From: Ignelater luminosus
Taxonomy: Eukaryota > Arthropoda > Insecta > Coleoptera > Elateridae
Reading direction: 5' to 3'
Length of the DNA stretch: 64,000 nucleotides
NCBI GenBank assembly: GCA_011009095.1
Contig: VTPC01090027.1
Location: forward strand, 667,044 to 731,043
Shown here: piece after piece, positions 38,030 through 50,030 of the stretch
Numbering within the stretch: position 1 is the stretch's first letter
Layout: the number at the start of each line of letters is the position of its first letter
The notes under the pieces: model-generated
Database searches by the model: none
Told to the model about the DNA's origin: nothing
What the model saw: only the letters and a program-made list of their open reading frames with translations
Program-made: the position numbers and the translations under genes

Positions 38030-41000
38030 TTTATCACCTTAGTCCAACAACCATCTCAACCGAAGCCAAAAGTCTGTAACTAAGCTTATATACTTAATGG
38101 ACACGACTGAAGTCCAAACAAAGAGACAGAATTCAGAGAACAATCAAACAATAGTTTGCAAAACGAAAGAAAACCCGGAAGGATCTCAGCACACACAGTG
38201 TATCAGATGAAGACGAATCTAAGAATAAGAAAACCAAACTTGCAATTGACACCATCCTAACGATCTTAACTAGGCCGAAGGTTCGTAACTAAGTTAGACA
38301 CAACCAAACTTCAAAACAAAAAACAAAATTCAGAAAACAAAGCAAAGAATAGTGTACAAAACGAAAGCAGACCCGGAAGGGTCTCAATCAACCACACCAT
38401 ACCATATCACTTTATCCCAACAATCATCCTAATTATCTTAACCAACACCAAAGATCTGTAAGGAAGCTACCGTGCTCTGTGAACGCAACCAAAGTTAAAA
38501 ACAAAAACAGACTTCAGAAAACAAGTCTAAAAATGACTTCTAAAACTAAAGCAGCCCCGAACGGACCTCAACTGTATCTAAACTAATATACCTGATGGAA
38601 ATGAATCTAAGAATGAGAAGAAAGACTTCCAATCACCTAGCACCATCCTAATTCCATAACATCTCAGCCCAGAAAAATCATTCTAGCTATTTTAACCAAG
38701 ACCAAAGGTCTAGTAGTAGCTTAATATACTCAATGCATGCAAAAGGCTTACAAACCAAAAGCAAACCCGAATGGGTCTCAACCGTGTTGAAGGTGGTATA
38801 CCAGGCGGAAACTTATGTAAGAGCGAAAGAAACAAACTTCCAAGTCCAACCATCCACTTTCTCATCTTCCCCCAACAACCATCCTAAAAATCTTAACCAA
38901 GACCAAACGTCTACAACCAAGTTCATGTACTCAATAGACGAGACTAATGATCAAAACGAAAAGCAAAATTCAAGAAACAAGTCAAAGATAGGATACTAGA
39001 TTGAAGCGCATCTAATTGCAATCACCTACCACCATCCTAACTCTATATCATCTTAGTTGTAATAATAGTCCTAGCCAAGATCAAAAATCTTTAACCAAAC
39101 TTATTTACTCAATGGGCACGATTAAAGTTCAGAACAAAAAACAAAATTCACAGAACAAAACAAGATACTACATTAGTATACCAGACGGAAACGGATCCAA
39201 GAATAAGAAAAACCGTCTTTCAATCATTATCTATCATCATCCGAATTCTATACCATTTTGATCAAACACCCATTCTAACCTTTCTAGCCAAGTCCACGGT
39301 CTGTAGCTACGTTCATGTATTCAGCAGACAGTGGACGTAACCAAAGTCCTAAACAAAGGATAAAGTTCTGGAAATAGGTCAACAAATGACTTACAAAACA
39401 AAATCAGAGCTGAAAGAGTCTCGATCGTTCCGAAAAGAGTGAGAAGAATCAAGCTTGCAACCACCTTGCATCATCCTAACCATTTTTTAACTATGCCAAA
39501 AGTCTTTAAAGAGCTCATGTGTTCAATGGACGCAACCAAAGTTCAAAACCAACGACAAAATCCAGAAATGAATTCAAAAGACAGTTTTCAAAACTAAAAG
39601 AGACCCGAAAGAGTCTTAATTGTGTCTAAAATAAAACACCAGACGGAAATGGATCTAAGAATGAAATAAAGACACTTCCTACCACTAAATACCATCGTAA
39701 CTCTATTTCATTTTAGTTCAACAACCATTTTAATCAAGGCTAAAAGTCTGTAACGAAGCTAATGTGCCCAAATGGTACAAGCAAAGTTCAAAATCAAAAG
39801 AAAGTAAGAAAAGAGCCCACAAAACAAAAGCAAATACTAAAGGGTCTCGACTATGTTGAGAATGGTATACTAGATGGAAACAGTTCCAAAAATGAGAAAA
39901 AACCAACGTCCAACCATCTAATACTATCCTAAGTCTATCACATCTAAGTTCAACAGCTATCCTAAACAAGGTCAATGGTCCGCAACTAACTTCATGCACT
40001 CAATAGACAAGACCAACGTTCAAAATAAAAGAAAAAACTCAAACAGTCGAAAAATGACTTGCGAAACGAAAAACAGAGCCGGAAGGGCCTCAACTGTGTC
40101 AAAGATGGTATATCAGATTTAAAAAAAGAATTAAGAATGAGAAACAGATTTCCAACCCCCTAGTACCATCCTAGGTCCAACAACCATCACAATCCTCTTA
40201 ACTAGGCCAGAAGTCTATAACCAAGCTCGTGTACTCAAAGGACGCGACTAAAGTTCAAAACAGACAAAAAAATTCGAAAACCAATTCAAAAGATGACTTA
40301 CAAAACCAAAGCAGACCCCAAAGGACCTTAACCCTATCTAAAATAGTAGACCAAATGAAGATAAATCTAAGAATGAGAATAAAGACAGTTCCAAGCACCA
40401 AGTATCATCCTAACTCAATTCCATTTTAGTTCAACAACCATCCTAACCATATTAACTTGACTAGAAGTCAGTAATCAAGTTCAAGTACTGAATGGAAGCG
40501 ACCAAAGGAAAGCATTCAAAAGATTGCTTACAAAACTAGAGCAGACCCGAAAGCGCCTTAATCCTGTGTTGAAATAGTATACCAACAGATCTGAGAATGA
40601 AAAGAAACACATTTCTAACTATCAGGTATCATCCTAACTGTATTCCATCTTAGTCCAACAATCATCCTGACCATCGCAACTAGGCCAAAAGCAATAGAAC
40701 TCATGTACTCAATGGATGCGACGAAGAAAACAAATTAAACGATAGATTACAGAATCAAAGTAGACCCGAAAGGGCCTTCACCCTATCTAAAACTGTATAC
40801 CAGACGGAAACGGATTTAAGAATGAGAAGAAAGGTATTTATAAGCACCAAGTACTATCCTAACTCTATTCCATCTAAGTCCACCAACCATCTTAACCAAA
40901 GCTAAGGTCTGTAAGCTCACGTGCTCAGTGGACGAAACCAAAGTTCAAAACAAACAACAAAATCATAACAGACTCAGTAGGGCCTCAACCGATTTAGGAA

Positions 41001-41040
41001 TCAAACAACTTCCAATCATCTACTTAGCATCATTAATTCT
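38030..41040 (+). repeat. Satellite II, about 215-bp units, about 14 copies
   Basis: A marker of the form 'aaaggtctgtaaccaagctc' + 'atgtactcaatggacgcgac' occurs near 38068, 38280, 38452, 38703, 38907, 39085, 39297, 39498, 39741, 39973, 40209, 40464, 40690 and 40903. That is a mean spacing of about 218 bp (range 172-255). Each unit also has 'aaagcagacccgaaagggtc', 'accagacggaaacggatcta' and 'caccatcctaactctat'. The GACCC-GAAA-GGGTC word can form a hairpin. Purine strand bias is strong (A-rich). Units are diverged by many substitutions and indels. Small open frames inside are by-products of low T content on this strand. It is unrelated to satellite I. Confidence 0.85.
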
Positions 41041-41315
41041 GTACCATTTATACACTTCCCTTGGGTTTATGCGGTTTCTTCGGGCACCAGATCTTTTATA
41101 GGATCGAAAATACTAAACGCTGGAGGCGCTAAGGTAACTAAGTAACAAAACTGCATGGTCATCGCAAAATCAAGTGACCGAGAAACTGCCAAAAAGGGAC
41201 ACTTAGAAATCGAACGCATACCAGCAGGTTGTAAAACAAAATTGCTGTTACTGTCAGAATGAATGTTGCTTAACTCAAAGCCGAATATGTTAAAGGAAAT
41301 TCGTGTTCAACCAAA

Positions 41316-41349
41316 ATTTGACTTCAAAACGCGTCCGGTCTTCCATCAA
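41316..41349. repeat. 34-bp direct repeat, left copy
   Basis: Identical to 42352-42385 except one base; begins 'atttgacttcaaaacgcgtc' and ends 'ttccatcaa'. The copies lie 1,036 bp apart. This is much better preserved than other repeats here. Confidence 0.85.
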
Positions 41350-42351
41350 CCATACGACAAAGTAAGGTTGGTCATTCATTATATGTACATCTTTACGGTA
41401 GACTATTTTTAACAAATCAAATCTAAGGTCCTCCATTGCCCTTTTGCAAAAGCGATTCAAAGACCAAAGGCAAGTTCTTTTCGTAAATAGTAACAGTGCT
41501 TAAGAGACTGGATCAGATTCTATTTCAGAAGAATATGCGGAAAAACGGCAAGGTGGTTTGCGGGAAGGTAAAGTTGGATTATTAGTAACGGCAGATGGAG
41601 AAGAGCAAGACGCCACTCAAAAATCATGTCGTTTTCCTCCTAGAAGGTTAAAACAAGATCCACTAAGTTGTTACGTTGTAACAATTTTTACCAACTAATT
41701 TTGGTGTTTATACCATCAAAATTATCTTGCGTTGGTTTGGTGAGCAGTGGTCGAAATTGACTTCATTATAAATGCGAAAATGCAAGATTTGGTATCTCTA
41801 ACTTCCTCTCTTATCACAATAAAAAAATCCTGGCTGGTTTTGTAAAATTATTTATATTCTATAAATATTTATTTCGGACCCCATCATATTTTAACTAGAT
41901 TTGTTTGATTATCCCAAGAATTCCTTTTAAATTTCGACATATTGATTTATAGGGACCTTTTACAAATGTAATATTTAATGGTTTTCATAATTCCATCTAG
42001 CGCCCCCTTTTTTAAGTTGATCCTGCTGGTAATTCTTCATCCAATATGTGGTGAGTTGCTTTAAGTTTGCAAACGATTCAGCTGTTTTGATCGCAAATTA
42101 ATTTTTTGAGCTATCTTAGTTATGTGTCACGCCTTTTTCTATTTTATAACCTTCCCTTTAAAGCGTGTAGGTCTTTTATTCTTTTATTAAACGCATTGTA
42201 TGCATATCTAAGCAAAGTTTCTTAAGAGTTACCATAAGTATCTAAAACTGGCTCGACTGTTTAATTATTTAATAAAATAACCAAAGATCCTGGCATCCCT
42301 GAGTGGGAGAGCAAAGTACAATTTCTCCTACAACCTGTGAGAAGTTCTATG

Positions 42352-42385
42352 ATTTGACTTCAAAACGCGTCAGGTCTTCCATCAA
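42352..42385. repeat. 34-bp direct repeat, right copy
   Basis: Partner of 41316-41349. The 1 kb between them has no coding sequence. Whether they are terminal repeats of a small element or a gene-conversion or duplication scar cannot be decided from sequence alone. Confidence 0.85.
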
Positions 42386-42654
42386 GCGGCCTGATATATC
42401 AAATTATTTTCCAAATTCGAAGGTCAAACTCTACAAGATGGTACGGTGCGATTGCTTTATTTGTATGTTTTTTAAATCTTAAACTAGTTGAGAAAATTCC
42501 CAACTTCGACAGGACTCGAATTTACGACCTCGAAACCACCGAGTTGTGTAGTTCATTAAAAGTAAATTAGGTTAATGTTTAGAGTAAAGAACACGAGAAA
42601 ATAGCAGTCATAAAACTATTGTTTTACTGTACTCGTAGGTGTTGATACTGACAC

Positions 42655-42690
42655 TGTCTCGCCGTTTCGCCTGTGCTTCATCAAAGATTT
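42655..42690 (-). ncRNA. Hammerhead-ribozyme-like core word (fossil)
   Basis: On the minus strand 'tttgatgaagcacaggcgaa' followed by 'acggcgagacag' resembles CUGAUGA-stem II-GAAAC, with GC/GC able to pair as a minimal stem II. Penelope-like elements and related retrozymes are known to carry such motifs. The first base of CUGAUGA is changed and no partner for stems I and III is evident, so activity is unlikely. Confidence 0.2.
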
Positions 42691-42750
42691 GTTTTGTTTT
42701 GCATATTCCAGCTTTTTGTTTCAGTTGTTAGCAGTAATACCAGCAGACAG

Positions 42751-42879
42751 ATGAACAATGTTCAATAGTTTCATTCGAAGCATAATTAAACCAAAATCTT
42801 ATTTGATTAATCGTATATTACAACAAAAAAGCTGTACCATTACTCTCGTAATCAGTGAAACTTATAGAACATTGTTCAT
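42751..42879. repeat. Short inverted repeat
   Basis: Arm 1 'atgaacaatgttcaatagtt' (42751) and the reverse complement of arm 2 'atgaacaatgttctataagt' (ending at 42879) match over about 23 bp with one gap, around a roughly 80-bp loop. This may be the relic of a tiny hairpin element. Confidence 0.5.
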
Positions 42880-44939
42880 GTGCACGTATTCTGCACTAAA
42901 AAGATAATGCCCAATTCTCTATTGGATGCGAGAAATTAGTAGTGCATTTTAAAGCATTAATTCTAAGATTCTGTTTGATATTTCTTCCTAAAATTAATTG
43001 CTAAGCGAGTTTCTAATAAGTTATTGTTAGTATTATTTAAATAATTTTCTATTCTACATACCATCTGTGATAATTACCAACAATTAGTTCTTTAGTTAAT
43101 AGTTTAATTTTGTTTAAATAGAAATGGGAATAAATGAAGATTTTAATTTCTTAATAAGCCATAATTTTCCACGGATATTAAAATATCCTCTCGACGACGT
43201 AAAATAATAACAGCTTTGTTACATTGAGAAAGTTAATAAAATTAAAAACTTTCGTCCAGATTTCATTCGATTACAATATTATTATTGTTAGTAGTCCACA
43301 GATAATAATTTTTAAGTTAATTTCATGAATGATTGATTACTTCCTTATTATAGAAAATATCGTGAATTTCTAAATCTAACAGGTGAGTGTAAAAATAAGA
43401 ATTTATGAAAACTAAAACAATACATACGCAGTTGAGGCAATTATGTAGTATGTTGTATGATGATGAGTTGGTTAGTTTTTCCAATGAGGTGACGCAATAC
43501 ATAAATTCCTTTTTCATTCGCAACCTTAGCCGCAATTACTATTATCATAGGACAAATATGAGGCGCAATTAATGTTATTATTATAAAAAAAAACCCAAGG
43601 TCGGAATGTTTTAAGGACCTGTAATTACTCGCAATTATTTTTTTTTATTTTAATAATAACCTCTTTAAAGGTATTAATTTTAACGTTCCGAAATGAACTA
43701 ACTTGACCCATTTCGTGTCTGATTATTATGGTGATCCTGATGCTCAATAAGAACGACACAAAATGTTCATGTGCACGCAAACTTGTCGCTTTGGCTGGTT
43801 TACATGGTAGTAGCTTTAATACTATAAACTACGTATACGTGTCGTATACATACATAAGGACAATTTATTATTACGGTTTCTAGAACGAGAAAATTAAGTT
43901 AGTATACATCTAAAACACGAATGTTAAACTGGTTCGGTTCATAGAAAATCTTATTACTGACCTAAATATTTCATTCACATTTTTTTTGGCTTCTTTTCAT
44001 AAGAAAAGTTGATACCACTACATTGTGGGAAAATATGGTCGGCGGCATGGCGTGTTGTAAAGTTCTAAATGATATTTAAACGCATAATCCTATAGGCGTG
44101 GCGGCGGTAATTAACGGAATTATTTTACATTAATTGGATCGGTTCATTGGGCTTTGACCTTAATTACCGGTTTGCTAATAAACTTATTAATGTTTGACTC
44201 ATTCAGAAAAAAAACAAAACGCGTAGAAATATGCTAATATCGGAAAAATAACCTGATTATTCCCTTTAAATCTTAAACGTAGAGATTTACGCGCTAAAAA
44301 ATATTCAAAGCGGAGCAAATCCAGCAACAGATTGTAAATGTCATCATCAATTTGAATCTATCTCATCCAACATAGCTCGTGTTAACTTCACAACATTTAC
44401 ATAACAATAAAACTTACTCTGATTAATATTAAAATTTCTGGGACGCCTCTGGGCGAAGTTGCATTCAGAAACGGTTCTTTTTACCTACTCGAATTTATCA
44501 CAACAAAACCCGCCTCGCTGGTGGTTAAAACTAGCCACAAAACTACTGAAATATATTGCTAACAACAAAAGGGAGAATGGAAGACACGACTGAGCGGGAA
44601 AATAGTAAAGAAAGTTAATCCTCGAACATTATTATTGACCTGTTGGCTTTTCAAGTTCTAAGCACAGAAAGCTTTTTTAAAAAAAAATGGGTCAAATCGG
44701 GTGAAATTTCTCGAGACTTCCTCGAATTCTTACCAGTTATCTGATATTCGTTTCCATTAGAAATCTTTCTTTGTTTCAATTAAAATTAGAAGTTGCAGTT
44801 GTTTTAATTCACATTTTTAGTATATCTCACTAACTAACTTATAATTTTCAAACTAGAACTGTCAACGTTCTCTTGAGCTGTTCTGGATCCTCTCGCTCCC
44901 GGCACAACAGCTTTTAACCATTCATTGTTTAAGGATAGT

Positions 44940-47900
44940 AAATCTTCTTGATTAATCTGTTTCCAGAAACTAATCAGGCCACCTGCGGTGGCCCCCAATC
45001 ACGTTTCGCTCTGTCAACCTTTTCAAAATTCCATGCACGAATACTACTCGAATTTTGCCGTTTATTAACCTCCACAACAAGGTACGCACATAATCACACA
45101 TTAAAAATTAAACAGACTATAATTCCAGATAAGCAAACCGTGCGCAGCCTAAGTTTCTTACGATATGAGTGTTTCCTTTTCAATAGCTGATGATCGAACT
45201 TGGGTGCTTCGTAATTGAATTTCGCACTCATTAACTTTCTCAAAGAAGCTACGCTCGGAAATTCAACGAGCTACACGTACAAAGTGATCGGGATCTGTAT
45301 TTAATTAGGTCTCATCTTCGGTGATCCACAGCCGGACTTCGCCCTCCATTCTTGATCGAACTGTGCATGAAAACCTTCGTATGCACAGAAACTACTGCGA
45401 CTACCCTCAAAAAAGCCCACAACCTTTTTTCCTTCTTCATTAACTTGCTTAATGGAGACATGTAAAGAAATTGAATGCGCTTCGCTCTACATTTACCACT
45501 GACCAACTGCAAAGGCCTTTCTTCAAACTTGCTACCTGTGATGACCAACAGTCGACTTTTAAACAATTGGTTGAGTTTCATTCTTCATTAAACTTTTTAA
45601 GTAAGCTAAGCATTATAATTGATCAGGTTCAGCCACCTAGTGTCTCATTCTTAACTAACTTTCTCAGTAAAGCCTTGCCTCCAAAAAGATAACCTGTAGT
45701 GCCTACGGTTAAGCTTTGAACTAACACTGTATTAACGAAACTATAAACGAGAAGTGAGAAGGTTTTTCCTTCAAGCAGGCCACTTGTAAAGGCCCAGATT
45801 CTTTCTATTAGCCTTCTTGAGAAAACTAGATATGAGCTTCACACCTCATTAAACTTCTAGAACGAGCTATATCCAGAAACTCATATGGCCTTTCTTTCGA
45901 AGAGCATTTCTAGGTTACCCATGGTCAGATTTCGTTCTTCAAAAACCTTTTGAAGAAACAAGAGCCGGATCCTGATCAAGTTTCGTTCTTCATTAATCTT
46001 CTAGAGCGAGTTATGCACAAGAAGCAATCAGGCGTAGCCCTCAACTAAGCCACCTGCAATGCCTACGGTCGCATTCTGCATCCACGAAAATTCTCCATAG
46101 TTATTTTCAGAAACTCATAATATTCTTCTTCAAAAGAGCCATTTACCCTGCGTGGGCCATGGTCAGACTCAATCCTTCATTAACCTTCTTCGAAAAACTA
46201 AGTATATACGAAAACTGCTCTGGTTTAGCCCGTTATTAACCTTCTTCGACAAAATATGCATAAAAAGACCCTCAGAAGAGACATCAACGATGATTCATCC
46301 TCGGGTATTTTCCTGAAATAACTTTCTTGACAGAGTTATGGACAGAAACTGTCTCTTCTCAATAATCTTGAGTGAGAAGAAACCGAGAAACCTTTTCTTT
46401 AGGCAGGCTACCTTTAGTGGTCGACAGTTAGCTTTCGCCTTCCATTAATCTTCTTGAAACAAAACTACACGAGGTTAATTGAACTTCCTCTTTCGATAAC
46501 CTTCTTAAGCGAAAGGCTTTGCTACCTGCCGAGGTCCAAGATCGCGTTTTATCTTCAACTACCCCCTTCTCGATGGAGCTAATAAAAGAACAACGCTTTA
46601 ACTTCGAAATGGACGAGTTATCCCGTTCATTAGCCTTGTAAGAAAAATTATTCATGGAAAATGATCGAGCTTCAATCTCATTAACTTCTTTGAGTAAAGA
46701 AGGAGAAGTGGGTTAGGCTGTCTCGACAAAGCTAATCAAAAAAATTGAGAAGTTTTTGCTCCCAAAATAACCGGGATTTTCCTTTCATTAACTTGCTTGA
46801 AAACACTATTCGAGGAAAATGATCAAACCTCGCTCTCTTAACTTTCTTGAGAGCTATGTACAGAAATTGGTAACCCTTAGCCACCTATCAAAGAAACTGA
46901 GAAAGTTTTACCTTCAAAATTACCGAGATCTTTCCCTCATTAACCTTCTAGGAAGTCTATTCGTAGAAAGTGATCGAGTTTCGTTTTCATTAGGTTTCTT
47001 GGGTGAGCTATGCACAGAAATGGACCAGACTTAACCGTAGTCGAAGGTCGTGTTTCATCCTTAACTAACCTTCTCCACAAAGCTAATGAAAGAAATTGAA
47101 AACGCTTTACTACCAAAAGGATTGGCCTTTTCCGTTCGTTAACCTTCTCGGGAAAAACTATTCGTGGATAGTGATCCAAATCCGTTTCATTAACAATTTT
47201 CTTGAACGAGCTACGCATAGAAATTAGTTAGGTTTAGCCACTTATCGTAAGGCGAGGTTGCTTTCATCCTAAACTAACCTTCTTAGTGGAACTAATCAAC
47301 GAAGCTAAAATAGTTTGATTCTCAAAATGATTCAGCTCTTCCCTTCACGAACTTTCTTGAGAAACCTATATACAAAAAACAATCTTCTAAAGCGGGCTAT
47401 GCACAGAAACTGATCAGGACATCTACGGTGGCCCACAATCACATTTCGCCCAGAAACTCATAAGGTTTCCAGATTTTTCTTTAGTGGCCTTCCTAGGTGA
47501 CTCGTAGTCAGACTTCGCCCATCATTAACCTTCATAGAAAGAGTCCTGATTCAAGCTTCTCTTCTTGTTGAGTTTCTACACTAAGATGCATAGAAAGATC
47601 ACCAGACTCTGCCCCAGAAGAAATCAAATATGAGGGTCCAAAACTGAGAAAACCTCTTCACTAATCTTTTCGAGTGAGAAGAAACTAAGAAAACTTTTAT
47701 TCAGTTTCAGTTATGTTTCGTCCTTCACTAATCTTCTAGAAAAAAAATCTACACAGAAAGTTAATAGAAGGTCCACCTCCACTAACTTTCTTAAGTGAAC
47801 TAAGCAAAGAAATGGTTCTAAACGAGATCATTTCGCATTTCGCCCTTCACCAAATTTCTCGGTGGGATTATGAACTCATAGTAGGATTTTCATTTAAAAG

Positions 47901-50030
47901 AGCCACTCTAGGCGAGTCATGGTCAGGTTTCGTCTTTCATGAACTTTCTTCAGAACATTGGGTTACATACGAGAACTTTTCGAGTTTCGTTTTTCCTTGA
48001 GTTTCTTCAGTAAGATATGCATAAGAAATACTACTCTTCATTTATCTTGTCGAGTGACCTTCGGTGCACGAAAACTAATCGAACGTTTCTGTTATTGATC
48101 TTCTTCAAACAAATATGGAAGGTGATGGGGCTTCGCCCTTCATTAACTATCTCGACAGAGCTATGTACAGAAAGTGAAAAGAGCTAACTCGCCTTTAACC
48201 TTCTCGACGGCTATGCACGGAAAATCAGCTTGTTCTTCAAACTGCCGGACTTTGCTTGTGTTGAGAAAGCTATAAAGAAAAATTGATCAGGCTTTTCTCT
48301 TTAGTGATCTTGAATGACAAAAAAAATGTGAAAGCAATTCTTCAGACGTGCAATTAGATGTAGCCCTCCGTTATCTTTTTTGAAAAGGCACTACACAGAA
48401 ACCTGTTCCTTCCTTCTTCCTTCACTAACTTTATTGAGTGAAGATGTATAGTGGCTCATCATCGCGTTTCGCTCTTAACTTGTCTTTTCTCTTATTAATA
48501 AAGTTGTATACAGAAATTGAAAAGGTTTTTCCCTCAATCAACTGCTTTGCTCTCAATTAACCTTCTTGAGAAAACTGCATCCGTTCTTCATTAACCTTCT
48601 CGAGTTAGCTATGCACAACAACTTCGTCTTCCGCAAAACTTCTCGGTCGAGTTATGCTCAGAAACTCATAAAATTTTTTCTTCAAAAGAGTCACCCTAGG
48701 CGGGCAATTAACATTTCTGGGAAAATCAGGTGTACACGAAAACATATTGCGCTTCGCTCTTCATTAACTTTTGTAAGATATACATAAAGAATGATCAAGC
48801 CTTAATCAAATAAACGGCAGTTGCAGCGGCTTAGAATCGCGTTTTCCCTGAATTAACCTTCTCGATGGAGCTACGCACACAAAATGATAAACGTTTGTTA
48901 TTCAACAGGGCTTCCTGTGATGGCCCATTGCCTAGTTTTGATCATCAAATTCATCATTTTATGTTCTTGCAAAAACTAGAAACTCTCTATTTTGATCTTT
49001 TAGAGTGGGAAAAATATAAAGAAAGCATTTCTGTAATAGTTTTAACTTTCCATAAGCCTTTTTAGAAAAACAAGAATGCACGAAAAGTTGTTCAAAGTCT
49101 TCTTCACTAATCTTCTTGAGTTAACTATGCAAAGATATTCTAAACGAGACCACCTGCGGTAAACCAAGATCGCGTTTTGGCCCCTAATTAACGTTGTCGT
49201 GAACTAATCGGCTTTCTTTAAATCGTTAACCTTCTCGTGAGAGATACTTATACACCGAAACTGAAAGGGGCTAGCCCTCCACTAACCTTCTCGAGGGAGC
49301 TATACATAGAAAATGACAGAGCTTGTCCTCTATTATTAACGTTCTTGAGAAAACTGAACGCTGAAATTCATTAGGTCTCTCTCTTCATTGATCTTCTCGA
49401 GTGAGAAGAATTTTTCCTTAGTTAGGTTTCGCCATCCATTAACCTTCTTAAAAGATAACAGCACAGAAAGCTGATCGAACTTCCTCCTTTACTAACCTTC
49501 TTGAGTGAACTAGGCAAGGAGATTCTTCTTTCTTCATTGATTTTCTCGAACGGGAAAAAAACAAAAAAACATTTTTTCTGAAATGGAGAAGGTGGCCCGA
49601 CAGTGTCACAGTTTGGCTTCGCCCTTCATTAACCTTCTTGAAAGATAACACCATAGAAAACTAATCGAACTTACTCTTTCACTAACCTTCTTGAGTGAAC
49701 TACACCGAAAAATTGCTCTAAACCAAGGGCCCAAGTTCACGTTTTGTCATCAATTATCGATGTCAAAATGGGATTTTGCTGTTCATTAACCTTCCTGTGG
49801 GGAATATCTATGCATTGAAACTAATCGGGCTTCGTTCTTTATTAACCTTCTCGGTCAATGATCATTTGAGGAGATCACCCATGATCAGACTTCTTGCATG
49901 AAATTCGATTGAGCTAAGCATAGAAACTTTAACATTAACATTACCTTATCTATAGAGACTATTCGGGCTTCGTCTTACATTAACCTTTTCTGCAGAGCTA
50001 TTTACAGATATTAATCGCGTTTGAAAAGGA
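44940..50030 (-). repeat. Satellite I, array 3 (largest, inverted)
   Basis: About 5 kb of degenerate units of the form 'cattaaccttcttgag', 'gagctatgcacagaaactga' and 'tcgggcttcgcccttcatta'. Read in reverse complement these give 'aaggttaatgaagggcgaag' and 'cccgatca', the same core as arrays 1 and 2. The hairpin word appears as ggccacc-tgc-ggtggcc at 44977-44993. Half-units of about 80-100 bp often alternate to give 150-200-bp composite units. Frames within it (for example 46940-47218 and 45312-45581, minus) are satellite translations, not genes. Confidence 0.8.

Larger units (their letters stand above)
41041..44939. other. Non-coding stretch with short repeat pairs
   Basis: No gene was recognised. 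It contains a 34-bp direct repeat pair (41316 and 42352), a hammerhead-like word near 42670, a short inverted repeat at 42751-42879 and tRNA-like words near 42510. The rest is AT-rich. Confidence 0.4.

Noticed and set aside
42490-42560. tRNA-like segment on the minus strand ('aattcgagtcctgtcg')
   Set aside because: There is only a partial B box and no A box or stem pairing.
45312-47218. Frames of 70-92 codons in the large satellite array
   Set aside because: They follow the satellite unit and change with it, so they are translations of repeats and not genes.
17740-50030. CRISPR-like arrays
   Set aside because: Units are degenerate along their whole length, with no identical repeats separated by unique spacers and no cas genes. 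The context is eukaryotic; these are satellites.
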